In this document: positions 1-6,680 of the stretch, in pieces
How the letters are laid out: each line of letters opens with the position of its first letter
How positions within the stretch are numbered: the first letter of the stretch is position 1
DNA from: JBCDAP01 sp038747915
Lineage (GTDB): Bacteria; Planctomycetota; Phycisphaerae; Phycisphaerales; UBA1924
Direction of reading: 5' to 3'
Length of the DNA stretch: 35,545 nucleotides
Assembly: GCA_038747915.1 (NCBI GenBank)
Contig: JBCDJJ010000035.1
Coordinates: 1 to 35,545 of the forward strand
Notes under the pieces: generated by a model
Seen by the model: only the letters and a program-made list of their open reading frames with translations
The model's database searches: none
What the model was told of the DNA's origin: nothing
Translations under genes and position numbers: made by a program

Positions 1-120
1 CCCCCCGTCCCAACCCATCGCCGGGGGCGGGGGGGGGGGCCCCCGCCCCCCCCCCGGGGGTGTGGGTGGGGTTTTTTCTCCGTGTTTTTTTGGGGGGGGG
101 CCGCCCCCCCCCCCCCCCAC
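1..120. other. Homopolymer-rich, probably unreliable contig-end sequence
   Basis: Almost entirely runs of G, C and T, including G runs of about ten, C runs of more than ten and a T run of seven. Nothing like it occurs elsewhere in the window. It most resembles base-calling or assembly noise at a contig end. No gene is supported here. Confidence 0.6.
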
Positions 121-178
121 GACGCGCGAGCCGTCCCACCGGTGTGCCATGGTCCTACAGGGAACTTCTAGTGGTCAC

Positions 179-207
179 TTGACTTTTTGAGACCGAGTCT
201 CAATACT
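179..207 (+). promoter_or_regulatory. Candidate sigma-70-type promoter with an internal 17-bp palindrome
   Basis: TTGACT (179-184), a 17-bp spacer and AATACT (202-207) match the -35/-10 consensus at 5/6 and 4/6 positions. The spacer contains the dyad TTGAGAC-CGA-GTCTCAA (187-203), with 7-bp perfect arms, which overlaps the first bases of the -10. A repressor bound there would block RNA polymerase, so this is a plausible operator. Predicted transcription starts near 214 and would give a ~417-nt leader ahead of the gene at 631. Confidence 0.55.
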
Positions 208-215
208 CGTCGCGT

Positions 216-258
216 TCTCGTGGGGGCGGAATCCTACTCGTCGCGATTCCGCACGAGA
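216..258 (+). other. Long stem-loop at the predicted 5' end of the leader transcript
   Basis: TCTCGT (216-221) plus GCGGAATC (226-233) pair with GATTCCGC (245-252) plus ACGAGA (253-258). That makes a 14-bp stem with a GGGG bulge on the 5' arm and an 11-nt loop. It starts within a few bases of the transcription start predicted from the promoter at 179-207, so it could stabilise the mRNA or belong to a structured leader or small RNA. No known RNA family is recognised. From 259 to 582 I see no convincing gene. Confidence 0.45.
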
Positions 259-582
259 GCATCGACAGGGCTCCCATCAACGGGTGCCGAAAGAAGGAAG
301 ACACGTGCCGCTGAAACATCAAACACCAATGACCTGAGTCTCAGGCACCCGCCGAGGCCAGCTCACCTCGTGGCTGCCGTGCCAGCCCGAGTTCGCTGCG
401 CGTGCTGCACCGGCCGGGCACCATCGCCCACTGAGCATGACACCGGCGACCTGGCCGGAGCCTCGCCTGTCGCTCCATCTCACGACGACAGAAGCATCGA
501 TCTACGGAACCCACTCGGGTGGGGCGCCATCGGTGCATCAACCCCCCGATGTGACTCGACCACACAGACTCACTCAACCCGA

Positions 583-606
583 TGCGGCGACGGGTCTTTC
601 GCCGCA
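583..606 (+). promoter_or_regulatory. Hairpin just upstream of the ribosome binding site of the gene at 631
   Basis: TGCGGCGA (583-590) and TCGCCGCA (599-606) form a perfect 8-bp stem with an 8-nt loop. It is followed 9 nt later by a TTTT run that merges into the AGGAG ribosome binding site at 619-623. The arrangement could act as an attenuator or a translation control hairpin. The U run is short, so an ordinary terminator is less certain. Confidence 0.35.
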
Positions 607-630
607 CCACCGTGTTTTAGGAGACACGTC

Positions 631-1488
631 ATGACCCAAGCAGCAAAGCTGCTTACGCTCGCGGGCGCCGCACTATTCGCCGGTGCCGGACACGCGAACT
701 TCCTCGATCCAGGCTTCTCGGGGAACACCGACTTTGACGCGTGGGACAACCTCACGATCACCAACCCCCAGATCGCAGCGGCTGATCCCGCGTTCCCGTC
801 CTTCTCCGGCTCCACGTCACCGTGGCCCGAAGGGATCGAGTCGGCGCTGACCGGGATCCAGACCGTCATCAACGACAACGGCACTCCGGGAGACCCGTTG
901 GACGACTTCGAAGAGGACATTGTCGTGGTCACAGACGAGACCGGTGACGCCGTCTTCGACAGGGTCGCGGGCACCAGCGGCTACCCCGCCGGTGCCTCGA
1001 TCTACAACTCGTTTGGAACCGGGACCTACACCGTCTCCGACACAAACGTGCTCCCCGGGCTTGAAACTGTGCTGTTCCAGATCGAGCTGGGCGCCGGCGT
1101 CGAGAACTTCTTTGGACCAGAAGGAACGCAGGTCCCCGGTTTCTTCAGCCCGACCACCGGTGGCGGCGAGCCGGTGCTGAACTTCAACGGCGGCTCGCAG
1201 GAGCTGGCGCCGGTCTATGAGGATTCGTTTGCCGGACCGCGTGCGTTCTCGGTGCCGATTCCCGGCATCCCCGGCGGCACGACGATCATCTTCGCCTTCC
1301 AGTGGGATCTCGCCGGGCTCGGCCCGATCAGCTCCTACGAGATCGTGTGGACCACCATCGAGTTCGGCACCAGCTACGCCATTCAGCTCGACTCGAGCAG
1401 CACCTTCTCTCTCGTCCCCACCCCTGGCGCCGTCTCCCTGCTCGCTGTCGCCGGCCTGGCCGCGGCGCGTCGTCGTCGTTCCAACTGA
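631..1488 (+). CDS. Secreted protein with PEP-CTERM-like (PTPG...RRRR) sorting tail
   Basis: Predicted exported protein of 285 aa and unknown function. The ATG at 631 is chosen because AGGAG lies 7 nt upstream (619-623) and a signal peptide follows directly: a Lys at residue 6, a hydrophobic core, and an Ala-x-Ala-like site near residues 20-23 (GHA before NF). The open frame runs further upstream but has no signal sequence. The C-terminus has the three parts of a PEP-CTERM-type signal: a PTPG motif, a ~15-residue hydrophobic stretch and a terminal RRRR cluster. In such families the tail is recognised by an exosortase-like enzyme; none is encoded here. The body is Asp/Gly/Thr-rich and probably beta-structured. 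The long structured leader (179-606) suggests tight regulation. Real gene: fairly sure. Function: unknown. Confidence 0.8.
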   Translation: MTQAAKLLTLAGAALFAGAGHANFLDPGFSGNTDFDAWDNLTITNPQIAAADPAFPSFSGSTSPWPEGIESALTGIQTVINDNGTPGDPLDDFEEDIVVVTDETGDAVFDRVAGTSGYPAGASIYNSFGTGTYTVSDTNVLPGLETVLFQIELGAGVENFFGPEGTQVPGFFSPTTGGGEPVLNFNGGSQELAPVYEDSFAGPRAFSVPIPGIPGGTTIIFAFQWDLAGLGPISSYEIVWTTIEFGTSYAIQLDSSSTFSLVPTPGAVSLLAVAGLAAARRRRSN

Positions 1489-1497
1489 GTCACGGTG

Positions 1498-1522
1498 GCG
1501 ACCCGCTTCGCAAGTGGGTCGC
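1498..1522 (+). terminator. Strong hairpin after the sorting-tail gene
   Basis: GCGACCCGCTT (1498-1508) pairs with AAGTGGGTCGC (1512-1522) through 11 pairs, one a G-U wobble, around a CGC loop. It lies 9 nt after the stop codon. No U-tract follows, so it is a candidate terminator or 3' stabilising hairpin rather than a textbook intrinsic terminator. Between here and 1720 I recognise nothing. Confidence 0.45.
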
Positions 1523-1720
1523 TGCGTTGCATGTGCTGTCCCCGGACCGTTTGATGCGTGATCTCGGCGCCGCCCCGACTGTCGAGACTCACCTCACCAG
1601 TCCACAGCACCGCGATGATCCGCCGGCACACCCGCCGGCCGGTCTCCCACGACCTCGTGATCAACTCGCGGGAGCGGTGTGCCGGGCAGCAGACCGCGCC
1701 GATGCACACGATCAGGGGAG

Positions 1721-1761
1721 TTGACAGCACGTGCATCAAGTGATAATGAAATAATATTATC
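1721..1761 (+). promoter_or_regulatory. Candidate promoter and AT-rich dyad upstream of the CxxC protein
   Basis: A perfect -35 TTGACA (1721-1726) is followed after 15 bp by GATAAT (1742-1747, 5/6 match to the -10). GATAAT is one arm of an inverted repeat whose other arm is ATTATC (1756-1761). A 10-bp palindrome ATAATATTAT (1751-1760) overlaps it. This is a conspicuous AT island in GC-rich DNA. The spacer is shorter than optimal, typical of activator-dependent promoters, and the dyad over the -10 could be an operator. Confidence 0.45.
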
Positions 1762-1793
1762 GAAAAGACGCGCGTGAGCCGAGAGAGAGTCCA

Positions 1794-2021
1794 ATGACCA
1801 CCACCTGCTGCCCCAACTGCTCGTCCGCTGTCGCCGCGGGCAACGAGATCGTCTCCGTATGCACCGAGTGCGCCGGCGTCTCGGTCGCCGGCGCCTCGCT
1901 CACACTGCCCACAGTGCTGATCGGCACCGCGGTCATCGCCGCCACCGCGCTTACCGTCGGCGCGATCCATCGCGTGTTGACTCGCCTGCCGCAGCCGCAG
2001 CCGCAACCGATCACCGCGTGA
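1794..2021 (+). CDS. Small membrane protein with N-terminal paired-cysteine (zinc-ribbon-like) motif
   Basis: A 75-residue open frame that begins MTTTCCPNC and has two cysteine pairs (C5/C6-x-x-C9 and C22-x-x-C25), as in a minimal zinc ribbon or redox site. One clear transmembrane segment follows (about residues 36-58), then a short basic tail ending in a PQ repeat. ATG 1794 has a purine-rich stretch (GAGAGAGAG, 1781-1789) as a ribosome site, and a candidate promoter lies 33-73 nt upstream. The stop is followed at once, in the same frame, by the hipB-like remnant, which may be chance. I recognise no family. It could be a real small protein anchoring a metal- or thiol-binding domain at the membrane. 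Confidence 0.5.
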   Translation: MTTTCCPNCSSAVAAGNEIVSVCTECAGVSVAGASLTLPTVLIGTAVIAATALTVGAIHRVLTRLPQPQPQPITA

Positions 2022-2024
2022 ACT

Positions 2025-2290
2025 GCCGAGTCAACCTTTGCTCATGAGGCGGGCCTCTCGATGCGGACGTTCGTCCGGCTCGAAGGCAGCGAATCAACAC
2101 AGGTGACCAACCTTATCCGCGCGCTCAGGGCGCTCGGGCTGCTCACCAACCTCGACGCACTCGTTCCAGGCGGGCGCCGAGCCCCCTCGAGCCGCTCGAA
2201 TCGGTCAGCCGCAATCGCAAACGCGCCTCACCTCATCTCACTTGGGCGCCGGCGCTGATCTATGTGAGGGTGAGTGGTCGCAGGGTGATG
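2025..2290 (+). pseudogene. Remnant of a HipB-like (XRE family) antitoxin, frameshifted and 5'-truncated
   Basis: Reading from just after the stop at 2021, the translation contains FAHEAGLSMRTFVRLEGSES and then a region with TNLIRALRALGLL and NLDALVP. This is the end of the helix-turn-helix and the following helices of HipB-like antitoxins in hipBA systems. Near 2175-2180 the homology moves to another frame, which reads SPLEPLESVSRNRKRASP, the usual C-terminal tail of this subfamily. The first part of the helix-turn-helix domain is missing. Family features are from memory; frame shift and truncation are read from the sequence. It sits directly before a hipA-like remnant, as expected for a type II toxin-antitoxin pair. 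Confidence 0.65.
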
Positions 2291-2300
2291 AGGGTACGCG

Positions 2301-2602
2301 GTGAGCACCGCAGCCGAAGTACGGATGTGGGGCCGGCAGATCGGCGCGGTCGACGGACCGAGCGAGACCGCCTCGTTCCAGTACACCGACGCGTTCCGCC
2401 GGAGCGGGATCGAGGTCGTGCCGCTCACGATGCCCCTCGCCCCGACCATCCATCGGTTTCCCAGCCTCGGTGCGCAGATGTTCCGCGGTCTACCCGGCAT
2501 GCTGGCCGATACCCTCCCCGACGCGTTCAGCAACGCCGTGATCGATGTGTGGCTCGGTGCGGAAGGGGGTGCCCGCCGAACACGGGCGCGCGCGGGATGG
2601 GC
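2301..2602 (+). pseudogene. Remnant of a HipA-like toxin (N-terminal subdomain only)
   Basis: From a GTG at 2301 the translation shows the N-terminal domain typical of HipA-like kinases: a VRMWGRQIGAV strand pair, then RRSGIEVVPLTMPL, a RFPSL segment, FRGLPGMLADTLPDAFSNAV and DVWLG. Intact relatives run to about 400 residues and carry a kinase domain that phosphorylates glutamyl-tRNA synthetase (known for E. coli HipA). Here the frame is lost after DVWLGAEGG. A short RGMGA motif, normally about 20 residues later, appears in another frame and joins directly to transposase sequence. The kinase domain is absent, so no toxin activity is expected. Confidence 0.75.
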
Positions 2603-2737
2603 GCGTTCAACTTCGCCAAGCGGCTGAAGACACTCAACGGGCTCATCGCATTCGGGTTCATCTCAGAACAATGGACCGCAGATCCAGAACGATTTAGGCT
2701 TCGTTCAAACCATCTCAACGCAGGACGAAACATCTAG
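2603..2737 (+). mobile_element. 3' end of an IS481-type transposase (remnant)
   Basis: The frame ending with TAG at 2735-2737 encodes FNFAKRLKTLNGL, then QWTADPERFRL and a final HLNAGRNI. This matches the conserved C-terminus of IS481/IS3-like DDE integrases, where family members read (A/Y)NF-KRLKTL-GLTP, W--EP-RF and end in GxNT. Only about 45 codons remain. The catalytic DDE residues, left end and terminal repeats are not visible, so it cannot move. It abuts the broken hipA-like gene, suggesting that insertion or later deletion at this spot removed the toxin's C-terminal domain. Confidence 0.65.
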
Positions 2738-3086
2738 AGCATCCCAAGTCCCGGAGTCGGTCGATCCACCGCGAAGACTGGCGAGACGAGTTGACTTGGT
2801 CTGCTCTAGTGCGGCGTGCGCCGCTCGCACCTGGGCGCGGCACCCGAGAGACATGCCGCGGGCGCCTGCTGCCCTCTGATCCGGTTACAACCGGACCTTT
2901 TGGCCGAAGCGTGTGGATTCGGCTTGACGCGGGGTGGCTCGGATGTACCTTCCGGCAACACGTCACACCGCATCTCGGGAGAGTTGCGTGGGGTCATGCT
3001 CGTCATGATCGCTATATTCCGGTACCTGCACCCAGTTGCCGCCATGCTCGGTTTATCCGCCGAGTGAGGGGTAGGGAAGATTGAGC
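2738..3086. other. Intergenic region with weak promoter candidate
   Basis: No gene recognised. TTGACG (2924-2929), a 16-bp spacer and TACCTT (2946-2951) could be a weak promoter for the gene at 3087. The left part adjoins the IS481-type transposase end and may contain an old insertion-sequence terminus, but I could not identify a terminal repeat. Confidence 0.3.
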
Positions 3087-4172
3087 ATGACTCGTTTCAG
3101 GTTTTCTGTGCCATCGGTAGCTGTTGTTGCCGGTGCTGGGATGTCTATCTCGGCTCAAACCGTTTTCAATAGCGGTGGCTCGCAGACGATCAACTCGCGG
3201 ATCAACGACACCGTCTCTGTGACCGACGCGGGCGATGGCACGCCGACCGAGGTGACCATCGTGAGCGGTGGGGACGTGGGGCGGACCGGCTTCTTTGCGC
3301 CGACGGACTCCCTGTTCGTTGAGGGCACGTCTTCGGTGCTTCTTGATGGTGGGCGGATCCGTCGTGACGCCCTTGCCTTCGACGGTTCGAGCTTCCTGCT
3401 CACCTCTGGACGTATCGACCGCGATTTGCTCGGTTTCGACGACAGCATGATCACCGTGGACGCGGGCATCATCAATCGCGACCTCGACATGAATAACAGC
3501 TCCTCTGCGCGTGTCAACGGCGGCACCATCCGGCGTGACATCCTTGCGTTCAATAGCTCGACAATCGATATCTTCGGCGGCACGGTCGAGAACGACATCG
3601 TCGGGTTCCAGGACAGCGTCATCAACATCTTTGGCGGCGTCACTGTCGAAGAAGATCTGGTCACCTTTGATGACGCGTTGATGAACGTTACTGGAGGCAC
3701 CTTTCTCGATGATGTCATCGCGGAGGAACGCTCAACCATCACGATCACCGGTGGCTCGTTTGACGATGATGTTGAAGCAGTCGACGATTCGACGGTGAAC
3801 ATCAGCGGCGGTTCGTTCGGCGAAGATGTCGAGGCGATCAACGGCGGCACGATCAATGTGTTCGGCGGCACCTTCGCGACGGGCGGGCTCGGGAATCAAG
3901 ACTTTGGATTCTTGGCCGACACCGGGTCCACCATCACCGTCTACGGGACGGGCTTCACCATCGATGGTGTGTCGGTTGATTTCGGTGAGATCACCGCACT
4001 CTCTGGGGTGCTCGGCGGCACGCTGCTCGACGGTTCGTCCCTGCTCACGAACTTCACCCGTCAGCCAGTGCCGGGCCAACTCGGCACGATCGTCCTGATC
4101 CCCACACCCGGATCGGTCGCGATGCTGGGCCTCGCTGGTATGGTCGCCGGCACACGGCGTCGCCGGGGGTGA
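3087..4172 (+). CDS. Secreted beta-helix-like repeat protein with PTPG...RRRR sorting tail
   Basis: Predicted surface protein, 361 aa. ATG 3087 is preferred over a TTG 6 nt upstream because AGGGAAGA (3073-3080) is well spaced from it. Residues 1-24 form a signal peptide ending ISA-Q. Residues 88-262 are about nine tandem units of 18-20 residues, mostly 19, of the form GG(T/S)-hydrophobic-x-x-D-(I/V)-x5-S-x-(I/V)-x-(I/V); each begins with a GG/DG turn. Such spacing fits a solenoid of parallel beta-strands. The tail has PTPG, a hydrophobic segment and a terminal RRRRG, like the tails of the proteins at 631-1488 and 13178-13978, so all three are probably processed by one sorting enzyme. No enzymatic motif is visible; a structural or adhesive role is a guess. 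Confidence 0.8.
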   Translation: MTRFRFSVPSVAVVAGAGMSISAQTVFNSGGSQTINSRINDTVSVTDAGDGTPTEVTIVSGGDVGRTGFFAPTDSLFVEGTSSVLLDGGRIRRDALAFDGSSFLLTSGRIDRDLLGFDDSMITVDAGIINRDLDMNNSSSARVNGGTIRRDILAFNSSTIDIFGGTVENDIVGFQDSVINIFGGVTVEEDLVTFDDALMNVTGGTFLDDVIAEERSTITITGGSFDDDVEAVDDSTVNISGGSFGEDVEAINGGTINVFGGTFATGGLGNQDFGFLADTGSTITVYGTGFTIDGVSVDFGEITALSGVLGGTLLDGSSLLTNFTRQPVPGQLGTIVLIPTPGSVAMLGLAGMVAGTRRRRG

Positions 4173-4467
4173 ACAACGCCCGAGTCTGTGTGACCTCGTC
4201 GGATAACGGCCTTGACCTCACACGAAACGCGTTTTTGTAAGCCGCGAGGTCGCCTCGGGCCGTGATGTCCGATGAGGACCCCGATCGCGTTCGTGGTGTG
4301 TCGTCGAACTCGTGGTCACTGACCAGAAATCACTGGCCAACTCGGCTGCGGGAGCGAGACGCTCCCGGCCACCGATCTCTGTGAAATGGAACACCAGGTG
4401 CTCTCGGTTGCGATCTGAATGATTGCCGAGCTGATTGGCGGGACGAGTGGACGTGATCTGCGCTCGG
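4173..4467. other. Intergenic region between convergent genes
   Basis: No gene recognised. It holds one copy of the GGGAGCG palindrome (4350-4366). There is no clear U-tract terminator for either of the two converging genes. Confidence 0.5.
4350..4366 (+). repeat. GGGAGCG palindrome, copy 1
   Basis: GGGAGCG-AGA-CGCTCCC: a perfect 7-bp stem with a 3-nt loop. An identical 17-mer occurs at 21639-21655 and related forms at 21584-21602 and 23261-23280. All four are intergenic, so this is a short dispersed palindromic repeat. Confidence 0.7.
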
Positions 4468-6378
4468 TCACTCGCACCCGGTCGCGATCGCATTCAGACC
4501 ATCAGCGAGCGCGAACGCGTCCGCGGAACTCTGAATCGTCGTCTGAGCATCCGTCGCGTCCACGCGGCCATCACCATTGGTGTCGAGCGGACATACGAAC
4601 CCGGTCGCCTCGACCGCGCCGATGTCCACGATCCCGAGACCCGGTACACCACCGTTATCTCCAACGTCGGGCATCGACAGCACGTTCGCGAACCGCGGCC
4701 GTGCCAGGGCATCTGTCGTCAGGAACGCCGGGGTCTTCTCGTTCACGCCCGCATCGATCACCGGCGAACCGAGGGGAGGGATCGGGAAGTCCGCGGCCAC
4801 ACCCATCAGCACCGGGTCGGCCACCACGATCGTGCTCGCCCCGAGCGCCGTGCCCTGCACGACGGTCTCGGCGCTCCAGACCAGGTTGCCAGAGACATCG
4901 ACCAGCCCGGCCTGCCCGCCCGACACCGAGATCCCAACGCCGAAGTCGATCAGCGCGAAGTCGAACACCGAGTTGTTGCACCGCACATCGGCACCGGTCG
5001 AGATGTTTCGCAGGTCCGCGCCGAACACCTGCCCGAGCCCGCCGAAGCTGCCGGTGGCGCCGGGGTTGCCGTTCGAGCCGTCGGACCCGTCGTCGCCGTC
5101 CGAGCTGCCGAACGATCCCTCACCACCGTCGCCGCCGAATCCGCCGAGGGCACCCGGCCCGCCGCCGCCGCCCGCGCCTGTGAACTGATTGCCGATCCGC
5201 GTGGCCGTGTTGTTGACAATCACGTTCGGCCCCGCGGGCGCATCAACGATGAACACCCGTGCATCTCCCGCAGCACCGCCCGTACCGCCGCGGCCGCCAT
5301 CCCCGCCGCGCCCACCGTCGCCGCCATCGCCCGCGGGGATGCCGAAGATCGCATTGCCTCCGTCGGCCCCATCCCCGCCGTTGCCACCGCGCCCGCCGTT
5401 CCCGCCCATCCCGCCTCGGCCGCCCCTGAGGTCGTAGAACGCGTTGTGGGCCGCGAAGAAGTACTCCATGTTCCTGGCGACCACGATCGTCGTGTTCCCG
5501 CCATCCCCGCCGCGTCCGCCGGCGCGGCCGGTGTCACCATCTTCTCCATCCTCGGCGCCGCCGAACACCGGGTTCTCACCGTCGGCCCCCGAACCGCCGG
5601 AGGTGCCATTCCCGCCTCGGCCACCCTCGCCCGCGGTGATGGAGCGGAACGAGTTGTTGACCAGCTCCAGCATCCCGCCGTTGGCCTCGATGACGACGAG
5701 CTCCTTGCCGGCCGAGCCGGGGTTGTTGAAGCTGGCGTTGGTGCCGCGAACACGGTCGGGGTCGGACGGAAAATCCTCGAAGAAGCACTTCTCGATCCAG
5801 ACATCCGCCTGCGTGCTCAGGATCACGCTGTCGCGCGAGTACACCGCCTGATTCGGCGCCGCCCCCGTCCCCTGCCCGCGCACCATGCTCGTCATCATGT
5901 GGAGCGACGAGCCGGGCTGCAGCTCGATGTACCGCCCCGGACCATCGACCAACTCCGCCAGCCTGATATCGACACTCGCCCCCGACTCCGCGGTGATGAT
6001 CGGCACGCTCGAGCCGCGCAGCGTCGCACTCCGGATCACCACCGTGCCGCCGTTCTCCACACGGATCCCGCCCCAGTCCGCCGTGGTATTGCCGCGCAGC
6101 TCCGTCGGCCCATTCTGGCCGCAGATGACCAAGAACCCGCCGTCGCGCACCACGATCCCCTCGCCGGGGTTGAAGCGGATCGTGCTCGCCTCGATGAAGT
6201 AGGGGCCAGACACGGTGATCGTGTTGAGGTTCAGATTGAGCCCCGGCCCGATGCCCTGGATCGCCCCGTCCAGCTCGCTCAGGTTGACGCCGCACACGAT
6301 CCGCTGACCGAGCGATCCGCTCGCGGCAAGAAAGCAGAGGCATGCACCGAACAACAGACGTTGGGCCATACTGAACAT
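4468..6378 (-). CDS. Secreted beta-helix protein with glycine-rich inserts and dockerin-like C-terminus
   Basis: Predicted extracellular protein, 636 aa. ATG at 6378 is chosen: AGGA lies 5 nt upstream and a signal peptide follows (MFSMAQRLLFGACLCFLAAS, cut near GSLG-Q). The frame is open ~100 codons further upstream without a signal. Residues ~30-240 have strand-turn patterns of a right-handed parallel beta-helix. Residues ~245-445 hold three PGRS-like blocks of GGxGG/GDGG repeats, separated by ~25-residue strand-like segments. Near residues 555-590 comes an IDAGV...DIGAVEATG motif, as in choice-of-anchor-Q/polymorphic outer-membrane repeat proteins. The C-terminus (from ~592) has CPLDTNGDGRVDATDAQ, a calcium-binding loop like planctomycete dockerin-type anchors, and ends GCE. 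It is divergent from the related gene at 6681. Confidence 0.8.
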   Translation of the reverse strand: MFSMAQRLLFGACLCFLAASGSLGQRIVCGVNLSELDGAIQGIGPGLNLNLNTITVSGPYFIEASTIRFNPGEGIVVRDGGFLVICGQNGPTELRGNTTADWGGIRVENGGTVVIRSATLRGSSVPIITAESGASVDIRLAELVDGPGRYIELQPGSSLHMMTSMVRGQGTGAAPNQAVYSRDSVILSTQADVWIEKCFFEDFPSDPDRVRGTNASFNNPGSAGKELVVIEANGGMLELVNNSFRSITAGEGGRGGNGTSGGSGADGENPVFGGAEDGEDGDTGRAGGRGGDGGNTTIVVARNMEYFFAAHNAFYDLRGGRGGMGGNGGRGGNGGDGADGGNAIFGIPAGDGGDGGRGGDGGRGGTGGAAGDARVFIVDAPAGPNVIVNNTATRIGNQFTGAGGGGGPGALGGFGGDGGEGSFGSSDGDDGSDGSNGNPGATGSFGGLGQVFGADLRNISTGADVRCNNSVFDFALIDFGVGISVSGGQAGLVDVSGNLVWSAETVVQGTALGASTIVVADPVLMGVAADFPIPPLGSPVIDAGVNEKTPAFLTTDALARPRFANVLSMPDVGDNGGVPGLGIVDIGAVEATGFVCPLDTNGDGRVDATDAQTTIQSSADAFALADGLNAIATGCE

Positions 6379-6680
6379 GGGTGTCCTGGCGTGCCGATCA
6401 TCAGCCGGTCGCTGTCCCCGCACAGCGACCACGCGTTCGGGCGGCGTGGTGCGCTCACGGGCCGAAACACACACCGAGCCGACCCTGCGAGCGCGAGATG
6501 TAGACCCGATAGTACACACGCTGCGGGCGGCGGAAGCCGGCGGACGTCCCGGGTGCGCACAAACCGATTTCTCGCGCGGTGAATCGGCCCCGGTATCGCG
6601 GCCTGACGCGATCGGATGGCGTCTACCATCGCGTCCCTGATCGATCGAGCACGAACACAGGACGAAAGAAGCAGGCTGAG
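6379..6680. other. Divergent intergenic region
   Basis: Separates two divergent secreted-protein genes and must hold promoters for both. I could not find a -35/-10 pair good enough to call on either strand. No gene is recognised. Confidence 0.5.

Noticed and set aside
187..203. Fur or IscR box
   Set aside because: The TTGAGAC...GTCTCAA dyad is only loosely like known iron-regulator boxes; no regulator or iron gene nearby to support it.
187..630. N-terminal extension of the first sorting-tail protein
   Set aside because: Open frame only; a ribosome site and signal peptide at 631 give the better start, and the region contains promoter and hairpin structures.
1489..1720. Transposase fragment between the first gene and the CxxC protein
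   Set aside because: Both strands were read; no conserved transposase motif could be recognised.
4435..6582. 715-codon plus-strand frame opposite the glycine-rich protein
   Set aside because: Antisense shadow of the GC-rich minus-strand gene; no signal, no recognisable domains.
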